From Planctomycetaceae bacterium (GTDB lineage Bacteria; Planctomycetota; Planctomycetia; Planctomycetales; Planctomycetaceae), in assembly GCA_019636285.1 (NCBI GenBank), contig JAHBXV010000037.1, forward strand, positions 1 through 61,988: 61,988 bases of DNA. The letters are read 5' to 3'. The notes beneath the pieces were generated by a model that saw nothing but the letters and a program-made list of their open reading frames with translations, was not told the origin of the DNA and made no database searches. Below, piece by piece: positions 45,357-53,384 of this stretch. The position numbers and the translations under genes are program-made. Numbering within the stretch: position 1 is the first letter of the stretch; every line of letters begins with the position of its first letter.

Positions 45357-47888
45357 TCAGGATCGCGTGATGGTTTCGTGCAGATTGAGCAAGACTCGCG
45401 CGATATGGGTCCACGCGGCGAGTTCCGGCGCGGGAATGCCAGCAGGGTTCTCGGCCTGACCCACTTTCAGGAGTGCATCGGCAGCGGTAGGGTTGTCCCG
45501 GTATTGGCCGCGCTGAAACTCAAGGAGTTCGAGCAGGGCGTTCCGCTCTTCGTCTGTCGGTCGTCGTTGCAACGTCCGCTGCCAGGCCCAGGTGATACGC
45601 TCTCCGTCGGAACTGGCAGAGCTTTGCAGAATTCGTCCGGCAAAGGCACGGGCGGCTTCGACATACGTGGGGTCGTTCAAAAGGACCAGCGCCTGTTGCG
45701 GAATATTCGAGCGATTGCGGTCGGCGGCGCACTCTTCGCGGCTGGGGGCATCGAATGCCAGCAGACTGGGATGCAGGAATGAACGCTGCCACCACGTGTA
45801 GAGGCCGCGTCGATACTGGTTTGGTCCCGTGTCGGCGACGTATTCCCGGCGGGGGAAATTGAGGTTCTCCCAGTATCCCGGCGGTTGATAGGGCTTCGCG
45901 CTGGGGCCGCCAATGGTGGGAACGAGCAAGCCTGAAACCGCCAGCGCCTGATCGCGGACCAGTTCCGCGTCGATGCGGAAGGTCGATTGGCGAGCCAGCA
46001 GCCGATTGGCGGGGTCGACTGCGAGAAGTTCCGGACTGGCCGTCGAGACCTGTCGATATGTCTGACTGGTGACGATCAGGCGGACCATGTGCTGCATGTC
46101 CCAGCCGCTGTCCATGAACTCGCAGGCGAGCCAGTCGAGCAATTCGGGGTGTGTCGGCGGTTCGCCCTGCGCTCCCAGGTCATCGAGGGTCTTGCTGAGT
46201 CCGGTGCCAAAGAACTGTTTCCACAGCCGATTCATAACGGTCCGCGCCGTGAGCGGATTGTCGCGGCTGACCAGCCAGTTCGCGAGGTCGAGCCGCGTGA
46301 GCGGGCCATCGCTTTTCGGCGGCTGGGGCAAGTAGTGCGGGAGGCCGGGCTGCATCACTTCGCCAGACTCGTCCTGCCAGTTGCCGCGCGGAAGAATGCG
46401 GACCACCCGCTTGTTGGGCGTGCTCACCGAAACCAGGCAATGCGGCAGGGCGGCTTCATACCCAGCCCGTTCCTGCGTCGCCGCTACGAGTTCCTGACGT
46501 TCCGCGGGATACAGCGGTGTGACCTTGTCGCGAAAGTAAGTCCGTAGCGAAGCCTGTTCGGCGGGCGAGCGATCGGTCTTTTTCAGGATCGCCAGCACCT
46601 GCTCGGCGGCTTTACGATCGGCATCCGAGGGCTTGGCTCCTTCCTTCAGTTCCGCGAGCACGCCGTTGTAGGCGGCGAAGTCCGCTTCCCATTGCTGCTG
46701 GGCAACATCGAGGAATGGTTCGATTGCTGTGAAGGCTTTACGAGCCGTTTGCAGGCGGGTATCGAGTTCGGCCAGCCGTGTCTTTTGCTCATCCGAAAGG
46801 ACCAGCATCCCCTCTTCGCGACGGCCCACGAGGGGCTCCTGGATGTCCGCGAAGAACGCCCCCAGCGAATAGAAATCTCTCATCGTGATCGGATCGAACT
46901 TGTGATCGTGGCATTGGGCGCAGCCAGTCGTCTGACCCAGCCAGGCCGCTCCGATCGCACGGACGCGATCGGTCAGCATTCGCGATTCATAGTCCTTCGG
47001 CTGCGCGCCCCCTTCTTCCGTCGAGAGCAACAGGCGGTTGAAGGCCGAACCGACTCGCGTTTCCTGATTCGCGTCAGGCAAGAGGTCACCGGCGATCTGC
47101 TCGATCGTGAAGCGATCAAAGGGTTTATTCTCGTTGAACGAGCGAATGACCCAGTCGCGATATGGCCAGACGTTTCGCGGCGTGTCGCTGTGATAGCCGA
47201 TCGTGTCGGCATAGCGCACAACGTCGAGCCAGCCGAGTGCCATCCGCTCGCCATATTGCGGCTGCTTCAGCAGTCGTTCGACCTGACGCTCGTAGGCACC
47301 GGGCGCGGTGTCGGCCTCGAAACTGGCGACTTCCTCGGGCGTTGGCGGTAAGCCGATCAGATCGCTACTCAGCCGTCGCAACAGCGTGCGGCGGTCGGCT
47401 TCGGGCGATGGGGAAAGGCCGTTTGCTTCGAGTGTCTTGCGGACCAGCGCGTCGAGGGGATTCATACCGGCGGGCGTTTCCGGCCGGACCGGCGCGCGAT
47501 AGGCCCAGTGGGGTGCGTATTCCGCTCCTTCGGCGACCCACCGTTCGAGAATCTGCTTTTGTTCGTCGGTCAGCTTCTTGCGCGATGCGGGGGGCGGCAT
47601 CACTTCATCGGTGTCGGTCGAGAGGATGCGCGCGACCAGTTTGCTGGCCTTGGCATCGCCCGGAACGAACGCTTCCCCTGCCAGCGCGTCATCGCGAATA
47701 TCGAGTCGCAGGTCGGCTTCGCGATGACCGGCGTCGGGGCCATGGCAGAAATAACAGTTGTCGGAAAGAATCGGCCGGACGTCGCGGTTGAAATCAACTC
47801 GCCCATGAGGCGGGGCTGACGTCGCGACAGAAGTTCCGAGAAGGGTGACGGCCAAACAACAAACGGCAGGGCTTCGCACGGAGGGCAT
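45357..47888 (-). CDS. PSD1-type secreted protein without a central domain (copy 3)
   Basis: An 843-aa exported protein, the shortest of the three. Signal peptide (PAVCCLAVTLLGTSVATS), planctomycete cytochrome C with CYFCH, DUF1549 (LSSDLIGLPPTPEEVASFEA) with CAQCHDHKFDPI, a coiled region (residues about 360-480), and DUF1553 (NPLTARTVMNRLWKQFFGTG). No LamG-like or discoidin-like domain is present between DUF1549 and DUF1553. ATG 47888 is the start. It leads the four-gene minus-strand operon. Confidence 0.9.
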   Translation of the reverse strand: MPSVRSPAVCCLAVTLLGTSVATSAPPHGRVDFNRDVRPILSDNCYFCHGPDAGHREADLRLDIRDDALAGEAFVPGDAKASKLVARILSTDTDEVMPPPASRKKLTDEQKQILERWVAEGAEYAPHWAYRAPVRPETPAGMNPLDALVRKTLEANGLSPSPEADRRTLLRRLSSDLIGLPPTPEEVASFEADTAPGAYERQVERLLKQPQYGERMALGWLDVVRYADTIGYHSDTPRNVWPYRDWVIRSFNENKPFDRFTIEQIAGDLLPDANQETRVGSAFNRLLLSTEEGGAQPKDYESRMLTDRVRAIGAAWLGQTTGCAQCHDHKFDPITMRDFYSLGAFFADIQEPLVGRREEGMLVLSDEQKTRLAELDTRLQTARKAFTAIEPFLDVAQQQWEADFAAYNGVLAELKEGAKPSDADRKAAEQVLAILKKTDRSPAEQASLRTYFRDKVTPLYPAERQELVAATQERAGYEAALPHCLVSVSTPNKRVVRILPRGNWQDESGEVMQPGLPHYLPQPPKSDGPLTRLDLANWLVSRDNPLTARTVMNRLWKQFFGTGLSKTLDDLGAQGEPPTHPELLDWLACEFMDSGWDMQHMVRLIVTSQTYRQVSTASPELLAVDPANRLLARQSTFRIDAELVRDQALAVSGLLVPTIGGPSAKPYQPPGYWENLNFPRREYVADTGPNQYRRGLYTWWQRSFLHPSLLAFDAPSREECAADRNRSNIPQQALVLLNDPTYVEAARAFAGRILQSSASSDGERITWAWQRTLQRRPTDEERNALLELLEFQRGQYRDNPTAADALLKVGQAENPAGIPAPELAAWTHIARVLLNLHETITRS

Positions 47889-47985
47889 CTCCAGCAGGCA
47901 CTTCCAAAACGAGTCTCTTTATTCTGGCCTGTCCTGCCGCTCCGTGAAAGACTGCTCCTGCGATTTCTCTGGGGCGATGGTTGAT

Positions 47986-48011
47986 TTAGCCGCGACCCAT
48001 CGGGGAGCGCT
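47986..48011 (+). repeat. 26-bp dispersed repeat, copy C
   Basis: Reads TTAGCCGCGACCC then ATCGGGGAGCGCT. It is flanked on the left by ATGGTTGAT and on the right by ATCAACCATCAACT, so the whole element is a dyad. It lies in the 268-base divergent gap between the PSD1 gene and the DinB gene; no other feature is visible there. Confidence 0.75.
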
Positions 48012-48156
48012 GCCATCAACCATCAACTCCGCTTCCCGACGACAGTTGCATTGCCAGTCCCTGAGAGTCATCGTGAGCGACTGGTCTGATCCTGCCGGAA
48101 CTCGAATCGACAATCGACCGTCACGAGAGTTCCTGGATCGCTTCGAAGAGGCACGC

Positions 48157-48645
48157 ATGTCGACAATTCAAACGCTGATGACGGCCATGGAATTCAATCG
48201 TGGTCGCACTCTGGCCACTCTCGATGCGATTGCGGCCCTGCCGAATCCACAAGCCGCGCTCGGCTGGCGGCCGGGGCCGGGTCGCGCGCACATGGCCTGG
48301 CAACTGATGCATGTCGCCATCACCGAGGAACTCTTCGCCACGGAGCGCATCGCCGGTCGGGAGGCGGGCTACGCCGAACTGGTTCCGCGCTTCAAAGGAG
48401 GCAGCACGCCTGATGAGAACATTCCGACCGTCGATGAGATTCGAACCGTGCTCGCCGGGACTCGCGAGCACTTGTTTGAAACTCTGAGCAGCCTGTCGGA
48501 ATCCGACCTCACCCGGATTCCCGAACAACTCACCGCACGCGGCTGGACGATTCATACAGCCCTGAATGTCTTGTGCTGGCACGAGGGCCACCACCAGGGG
48601 CAGGCGCATATCACGTTCAATCTTTTGAAAGCCACCCACGCGTGA
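48157..48645 (+). CDS. DinB family protein
   Basis: A 162-aa four-helix protein of the DinB/YfiT superfamily. GRAHMAWQLMHVAITEELFA carries the first metal His, and CWHEGHHQGQAHITFNLL holds the paired His of the third site. These proteins bind a divalent metal; many are thiol-dependent transferases, but this one has no assigned role. ATG 48157 follows GAAGAG at six bases. The next gene starts on its stop codon. Confidence 0.85.
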   Translation: MSTIQTLMTAMEFNRGRTLATLDAIAALPNPQAALGWRPGPGRAHMAWQLMHVAITEELFATERIAGREAGYAELVPRFKGGSTPDENIPTVDEIRTVLAGTREHLFETLSSLSESDLTRIPEQLTARGWTIHTALNVLCWHEGHHQGQAHITFNLLKATHA

Positions 48646-49223
48646 ATCCGAAGTGGCTGGCGGCGATTCCCAACGGCCTGACGGTGGGGAGACTGCTCGC
48701 GGGATTGGCTTTTCCCTGGATTCCACCGGAGTGGTGGTTCGGGGTGATGATCGCGGCGGGAATCAGCGATCTCATCGACGGGACGATCGGCCGGCTGTTG
48801 CACGTCAGCAGCGACTTTGGCCGCGTGGTTGATCCCATCGCCGATAAGACGTTCGTGGTCGCGGCCATCGTCACCCTGTGGTGGCATGAGCGGCTGGCGG
48901 GGTGGGAACTGGTCCTCCTGGGGGCACGGGACTGGGCAGTGCTGGCCATCAGCGGGATCACGTTGTGGCTCGATGCCTCGCAGACCGGGGAATGGCAGCC
49001 GCGCTTCTCGGGAAAGATCGCCACGGGCGGTCAATTCGCATGGCTGCTGGCGGTCGCGGGGCTGGCCACGCCGCCGCGGTGGCTGTTCGTCCTGGCCGTG
49101 GCCGTCAGCGCGTGGGCCGCCATCGACTATTCGCTGGTCGCGATCAAAGCCTGGCGTAAGTGGCATTCCCGGCGAACGAAGCCGCTCGCGAACCGCGAGT
49201 CGGTTCAATCTCCACCCCGATAA
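48642..49223 (+). CDS. CDP-alcohol phosphatidyltransferase family protein
   Basis: A 193-aa integral membrane enzyme. The signature D-x2-D-G-x3-R-x8-G-x3-D-x3-D is complete in SDLIDGTIGRLLHVSSDF followed by GRVVDPIADK, with Gly where Ala usually stands before the Arg. It transfers a phosphatidyl group from CDP-diacylglycerol to an alcohol; whether to glycerol 3-phosphate (PgsA) or another acceptor is not clear. GTG 48642 overlaps the DinB stop (GTGA). The last 20 residues are basic and extra. Confidence 0.82.
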   Translation: MNPKWLAAIPNGLTVGRLLAGLAFPWIPPEWWFGVMIAAGISDLIDGTIGRLLHVSSDFGRVVDPIADKTFVVAAIVTLWWHERLAGWELVLLGARDWAVLAISGITLWLDASQTGEWQPRFSGKIATGGQFAWLLAVAGLATPPRWLFVLAVAVSAWAAIDYSLVAIKAWRKWHSRRTKPLANRESVQSPPR

Positions 49224-49249
49224 TCGAGCCGTTGCAGGAAGTCATTCAC

Positions 49250-49831
49250 TCAGCAATCGCAGGTTCCCAGCAGGGCTGTTTGCAGGCGGTCCATCTCGTG
49301 GTGGAATTGACGGTCATCAAGGACGGCTTGCCCTCCATTTGTTGAAAGGGCGGTGGGCAGTTCCACCCAGGACCGGCACCCGCCGAATTGGGAATCGGGA
49401 CTCAAAACGTGCGCGGTCGGCAGTCGAAAAATCCGGACGGCCAGCAGATAGAGCCCCGGCTGACGATAGTGAAAGCGGGCATGAATCGTCTCGGTCGACC
49501 AGAAATGCAGTGGCTCCAGTCGTTCGAGGACGACTTCGTCGGAAATCGGAACCACAGCCGAGACTTCCGCGTACGATCGAAGCTGGAGTTCCGTGGAATT
49601 CGGCTCGGCGAGTTGTCGAGTCCAGTCCTGTCCCCCCTGCGACAATTGCTCCAATTGCTGATGAAATTCCGTCGGAAACAGCCAGAACCGGGAGTGCGAA
49701 ACTCGAAAGCCCTCGCGGCCTTCGTGGATTCCTCCTTTGCGGAGAATCAGCGACTGCCGGCCCTCTTCCAGGGCTTTGACGATCCAGGACCATTCCTTGA
49801 ACGCCCAGCCAAGTGCTTCGGGGTCTTCCAT
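49250..49831 (-). CDS. DUF1802 family protein
   Basis: A 193-aa protein. GWAFKEWSWIVKALEEGRQS followed by LILRKGGIHEGREGFRVSHS and RFWLFPTEFHQ is the DUF1802 signature. No function is established to my knowledge. The start at ATG 49831 begins the family match; a longer in-frame stretch upstream crosses the divergent promoter region and was rejected. It ends 26 bases from the phosphatidyltransferase end, facing it, and is divergent from the HEAT lipoprotein. Confidence 0.83.
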   Translation of the reverse strand: MEDPEALGWAFKEWSWIVKALEEGRQSLILRKGGIHEGREGFRVSHSRFWLFPTEFHQQLEQLSQGGQDWTRQLAEPNSTELQLRSYAEVSAVVPISDEVVLERLEPLHFWSTETIHARFHYRQPGLYLLAVRIFRLPTAHVLSPDSQFGGCRSWVELPTALSTNGGQAVLDDRQFHHEMDRLQTALLGTCDC

Positions 49832-49944
49832 GTTGTCCACTGCTCCACGGCCCCGCATTCGGCGAATTCCGCTTGTCGTTTCGTGATCGGGTGACATACA
49901 ACTCATTTTGCACAGCCCCGCAATTTCTCGACAAGGAGGCGAGC

Positions 49945-50799
49945 ATGCGGCTTCGACCTGATCTCTACAGCTTCGGTTTGGCGATCGCTCTTTGCGGATG
50001 CGGCCAGGACTTGGCGCCCCAACCCGCTGCTTCGCAAGTCGCGAGTCCGGCAACGCCCACGGCCGCCAACTCGGCTGACTCGTCAGAACCCGTTGTCGCC
50101 CAAAATGCGTCGATAATCGCGGCTCCCGCCGATGCTGCACTCCCATCACCAGAACAAATGGCTCCCGAAGAGGCCACCGCCCCAGCCGAATTGACGGAAG
50201 CACAACGCGCCTTTCGCGAACTGGTCACTGCTTCGGAGGGCGGCGATCCCGATGGTTGGTCGACGGCGGCCGGAAAGATCGGTGTTCTCGGGCCCGAGGC
50301 GCTACCGGCTTTGACGGAAGGACTTACCGCGAAGACACCGCTCGAACGCGAAATGGCGGCCATCTTCCTGGCGCAATTGGGATCCGAGGCGGAACCGGCC
50401 ATTCCTCAATTGACGACCGCTCTTGGCGATTCTTCGCCCTTCGTACGGGTCAACGCGGCTGCGACGCTGGCCTTTTTCCCGGATCACGTGGCGACCGCGA
50501 TGCCCGCGCTGCTGGAACTGCTCAAGAACGTCGATCCGAACGTGCGACAGACAGCCGCCATTGCCATTGGAAATTGCGGTGACCTGCTGGCCGATGGAAT
50601 TGCCCCACTGCAAGAACTGCTGCACGATCCCGAGTCATCGGTCCGGCTGGCAGCCGTCCGCGCGCTAGGCCAACTCGGCAAGTCGGCCACCCCGGCACTG
50701 GCCGCGATTCGGACGCTGGAAGCCGACGACGACGAAGGCGTCCGAACAGCAGCGGCCTCCGCGATCCAACTTATCAGCGCCGAGTCCGACGCTCCCTGA
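49945..50799 (+). CDS. HEAT-repeat lipoprotein
   Basis: A 284-aa predicted lipoprotein with signal YSFGLAIALCGCGQ, where the lipobox is ALCGC. An Ala/Pro/Thr/Ser-rich linker (residues 25-80) leads to HEAT-like repeats: KIGVLGPEALPALTEGL, LGSEAEPAIPQLTTALGD, PDHVATAMPALLELLK, IAIGNCGDLLADGIAPLQEL and LGQLGKSATPALAAIRTL. Such repeats mediate protein contacts; the partner is unknown. ATG 49945 follows AAGGAGG (49933-49939). A TTCCC-type hairpin follows the stop. Confidence 0.82.
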   Translation: MRLRPDLYSFGLAIALCGCGQDLAPQPAASQVASPATPTAANSADSSEPVVAQNASIIAAPADAALPSPEQMAPEEATAPAELTEAQRAFRELVTASEGGDPDGWSTAAGKIGVLGPEALPALTEGLTAKTPLEREMAAIFLAQLGSEAEPAIPQLTTALGDSSPFVRVNAAATLAFFPDHVATAMPALLELLKNVDPNVRQTAAIAIGNCGDLLADGIAPLQELLHDPESSVRLAAVRALGQLGKSATPALAAIRTLEADDDEGVRTAAASAIQLISAESDAP

Positions 50800-50806
50800 T
50801 TGAGAT

Positions 50807-50831
50807 CGTTCCCCGGCTCCGCCTGAGAACG
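50807..50831. repeat. TTCCCAGG-type hairpin, copy 2 (short)
   Basis: CGTTCCCCGGCTCCGCCTG followed by AGAACG forms a hairpin like 9743-9767 and the start of 55623-55725. It lies between the HEAT lipoprotein and the M24 peptidase gene ends, which face each other. Confidence 0.6.
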
Positions 50832-50836
50832 AAGAA

Positions 50837-52024
50837 TTATTCGGGAATCTTGCCCAGAATCGGGACAATCTCGCGCTGAATCTCGCCTGCTGTGACAAGA
50901 ACCGTCCGGTCGAAGTCCACGAACACATTGACCTCGCTACGGATGCCGAATTCGGGCAAGTAAATACCCGGCTCAATTGAAAAGCACGTGCCGGGCATGA
51001 TTCGGCGGCTGTCGTGCGTTTCCAGGTTGTCGATGTTCGCGCCGTTGCCGTGGGTTTCGCGACCGATGCTGTGTCCCGTCCGGTGAACGAACGCGGTGCC
51101 ATACCCGGCCGCTTCGATCACTCCGCGACAGACGTCATCGACGTCGCAGCCACGTAGCGGACGATTGGCCGCGAATGCCTCCTTGACGGTCGCGATGGCC
51201 GCGTCGCGCGCGCGGGCCACAATGTCAAAAATCTCCCGGTACTTCGCTGGAACGGTCTCGCCGACATATCCCGTGCGGGTCAGATCGCTGTAGACGCCCT
51301 CGTCGCAATTGCACTTGGCCCACTGGTCGATGAGGACGAAGTCACCTTCGCGAATCGGCACATCGCCGGTCGAATAGTGAGGATCCCCGCTATGCGCGTT
51401 GACCGCTACGATGGGTGTCGAATCGGTCACCATGTCGTGGTCGCGAAAGTGGGTCTCAATTACCTGGGCCACGGCGGATTCAGTGGTTTCGCCGTGACTG
51501 CGAATCTGGCTCGCGATGAATTCCCAGGCCAGTCGAAAGGCGGAGTCCGTCACCTTGCCGGCCTCGCGGTGCAATTCCCACTGCCTGGGGGTCCAGACCG
51601 CTTCGAAGCGCTGGACGAGATCGCCGGATGAGACGATGTCGACGCCATTTGACTTCACCAGTTCCACGGTCCCAGCATCGACGCGCGACACATACGGGTT
51701 GCCATTGCGTGGGCTGTACTCCATCGCGATGCGCTGGCAGCCTTGCAGCAGACTGGCCACGCCCGCTTCGAACTCCTGCCAACGCAGGTAGATCGTCCGA
51801 TCCCCCGGCAGGTGGTCGAGCATTCCCGGTTCGATGCGATGGCAGAGCTTTTTCGGCGTGCCGCTCGCGGGAACGAAGTACATCCACCGCCGAGTCGCGT
51901 GGGCGTCGGGAGCGAACTCGACAATGCGACGCGCGAGGATGTTGCTTCCTCGAAAATCAAAGAGCAACCAGCCGTCCAAACCTTCTTCACGAATTGCCGC
52001 TTGAACCGCGTTCAGATCAAACAT
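50837..52024 (-). CDS. M24 family metallopeptidase (Xaa-Pro aminopeptidase-like)
   Basis: A 395-aa enzyme with a creatinase-like N-terminal domain and a pita-bread C-terminal domain. The five metal ligands are visible: FVLIDQW (Asp), VYSDLTRTG (Asp), VHRTGHSIGRE (His), CFSIEPGIYLPE (Glu) and GIRSEVNVFVDFD (Glu). It probably removes residues in front of Pro from short peptides. No signal peptide, so cytoplasmic. It lies 39 bases after the second CPFC gene and may be its downstream operon partner. Confidence 0.9.
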   Translation of the reverse strand: MFDLNAVQAAIREEGLDGWLLFDFRGSNILARRIVEFAPDAHATRRWMYFVPASGTPKKLCHRIEPGMLDHLPGDRTIYLRWQEFEAGVASLLQGCQRIAMEYSPRNGNPYVSRVDAGTVELVKSNGVDIVSSGDLVQRFEAVWTPRQWELHREAGKVTDSAFRLAWEFIASQIRSHGETTESAVAQVIETHFRDHDMVTDSTPIVAVNAHSGDPHYSTGDVPIREGDFVLIDQWAKCNCDEGVYSDLTRTGYVGETVPAKYREIFDIVARARDAAIATVKEAFAANRPLRGCDVDDVCRGVIEAAGYGTAFVHRTGHSIGRETHGNGANIDNLETHDSRRIMPGTCFSIEPGIYLPEFGIRSEVNVFVDFDRTVLVTAGEIQREIVPILGKIPE

Positions 52025-52063
52025 CCCGGATCTTTCACGACGTGAGAACTGGCGTGAACTCGA

Positions 52064-53272
52064 TCAGTCGGCGGAGCGAGGGAGCACGCCGCGATTGGTT
52101 TTCAGCAGCTCCGGCTCTTCCACTTCCACCCGCTTCAAGAGGGCTCGCGCGACGCGAACGGGCTCGGTCACCATGTCTGCCGGGGCATCGGCGGCAATTT
52201 GTCGGCTGCAAACCTGGGCGAACTGAATGATGGTCCGCCGGGCTTTTTCGTCCTGCCAGGCCCCTTTGCCGTAAGCAGCCGCCAGTTGCGGCATCACCGA
52301 CCAGTCTTCCCACCGCGCGAGGTCCACGGCGGCCACTTCGGCGAGTTCGTCCCGGTCGAGCATGCCCCGCATCGCGGCCCGCAAGTCGTCTCGCGGAATC
52401 TTCTCGTCGCCATAATCCCATAAGAAGCGGAGGGCGCCGAGAAATGCGTACGTCTCGCTCGAAGGCATCTCGCGATTGGCAACCTTGGCCTGGGACATGC
52501 TCTTCAGCCCTTCGGGACCGGTGAGCATCAGATACCCGGCCATCATGCCATCGATCCCCAGCCGCATTTCGTCGGAACGGGGTGGCCGCAGGACGACCTT
52601 CTCCAGGAATTTGGCGTCGTCCGCGTTTCCACACAGTCCCAGTACCAGCCCGTAGAATCCGCGACGCAGGATCGCGGTGGCATCTTTCTCGGGGTTATCG
52701 CGCGCCAGCCAAGTTCGCAGTTTTTCCCGCGAAAATGTGCCAGCAACGCTCGCCACATCCTGGTATTTGGCCCGCCCAAACTCAGCAAAAGCATCCCCGG
52801 CAATCAGCGCGTCGGGGTACTCCAGGAATCGGGCGTAATACTTGAGTCGTTCGGAAGCGGGTTCGGTGGGTGGGGGGGCCTGCCGCAGATACTCGAACGC
52901 AATCTCCGTGATCTCGATCGGCAGATCCCAGTCCTGAAACTCATCGCCGCCGCGTCCGAAAATCAGAAACAGGTTGCCGGGCTGCGACATGAGCAGGAAG
53001 TTGAGGACGAGCGGATCCCCCTTCTTCCAGGCCGTTTTGTCGGGCTGTTTGACAACCTGCATCACCGAAAAGTGCGTGGCTCCCGCATCGTCAGTCGCGG
53101 TGGTCTTCACCCATTGGCACAGGAAGACGAAGTCCGCGCTCGCCCGCTGTTCGGCGAGTGTCGGTGAACTCGGCGGACAGAAGGGACAGGCCATCGCGGG
53201 TCTTGGTCCCACGCTGGCAAGCACCAGACAGAGCCAGACGGCCGTTCGACGGAATCTCCGCAGGGTCACCAT
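52064..53272 (-). CDS. Secreted CPFC-type protein, copy B
   Basis: A 402-aa exported protein that I do not recognise beyond its paralogy with the next gene upstream. After the signal peptide (VWLCLVLASVGPRPAMA) comes ACPFCPPSSPTLAEQRASAD, then beta-rich FVFLCQWVKTT. This start resembles NTR/TIMP-like OB folds (a Cys pair at the mature N-terminus, then T-x-x-E...AD-V-F), but only as an inference. The rest (PTEPASERLKYYARFLEYPD onward) is helical, HEAT-like, and aligns with copy A block by block (GFYGLVLGLCGNADDAKFLE; LGIDGMMAGYLMLTGPEGLK). ATG 53272 has GGAG five bases upstream. Confidence 0.78.
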   Translation of the reverse strand: MVTLRRFRRTAVWLCLVLASVGPRPAMACPFCPPSSPTLAEQRASADFVFLCQWVKTTATDDAGATHFSVMQVVKQPDKTAWKKGDPLVLNFLLMSQPGNLFLIFGRGGDEFQDWDLPIEITEIAFEYLRQAPPPTEPASERLKYYARFLEYPDALIAGDAFAEFGRAKYQDVASVAGTFSREKLRTWLARDNPEKDATAILRRGFYGLVLGLCGNADDAKFLEKVVLRPPRSDEMRLGIDGMMAGYLMLTGPEGLKSMSQAKVANREMPSSETYAFLGALRFLWDYGDEKIPRDDLRAAMRGMLDRDELAEVAAVDLARWEDWSVMPQLAAAYGKGAWQDEKARRTIIQFAQVCSRQIAADAPADMVTEPVRVARALLKRVEVEEPELLKTNRGVLPRSAD

Positions 53273-53307
53273 TGTCTCCGACGGAACTGTAGCCGTTTGT
53301 GTTCGTG

Positions 53308-53380
53308 TGCTACTGGCTCCGCCAGTGCGTCTTTGTAGGGAAGAAGAAGACTAAAGACGCACTGGCGGAGCCAGTGGCAC
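53308..53380. repeat. CACTGGC-N3-GCCAGTG double palindrome, copy 2
   Basis: TGCTACTGGCTCCGCCAGTG (53308-53327) and CACTGGCGGAGCCAGTGGCA (53361-53380) pair with one mismatch; the arms extend inward by CGTCTTT/AAAGACG. It has the same design as 24165-24234. It lies between the two CPFC genes, just after the stop of copy A. Confidence 0.85.
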
Positions 53381-53384
53381 GCAC

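Noticed and set aside
49832-50203. N-terminal extension of the DUF1802 gene
   Set aside because: It runs through the divergent promoter region and into the start of the HEAT lipoprotein gene; family similarity begins at ATG 49831.
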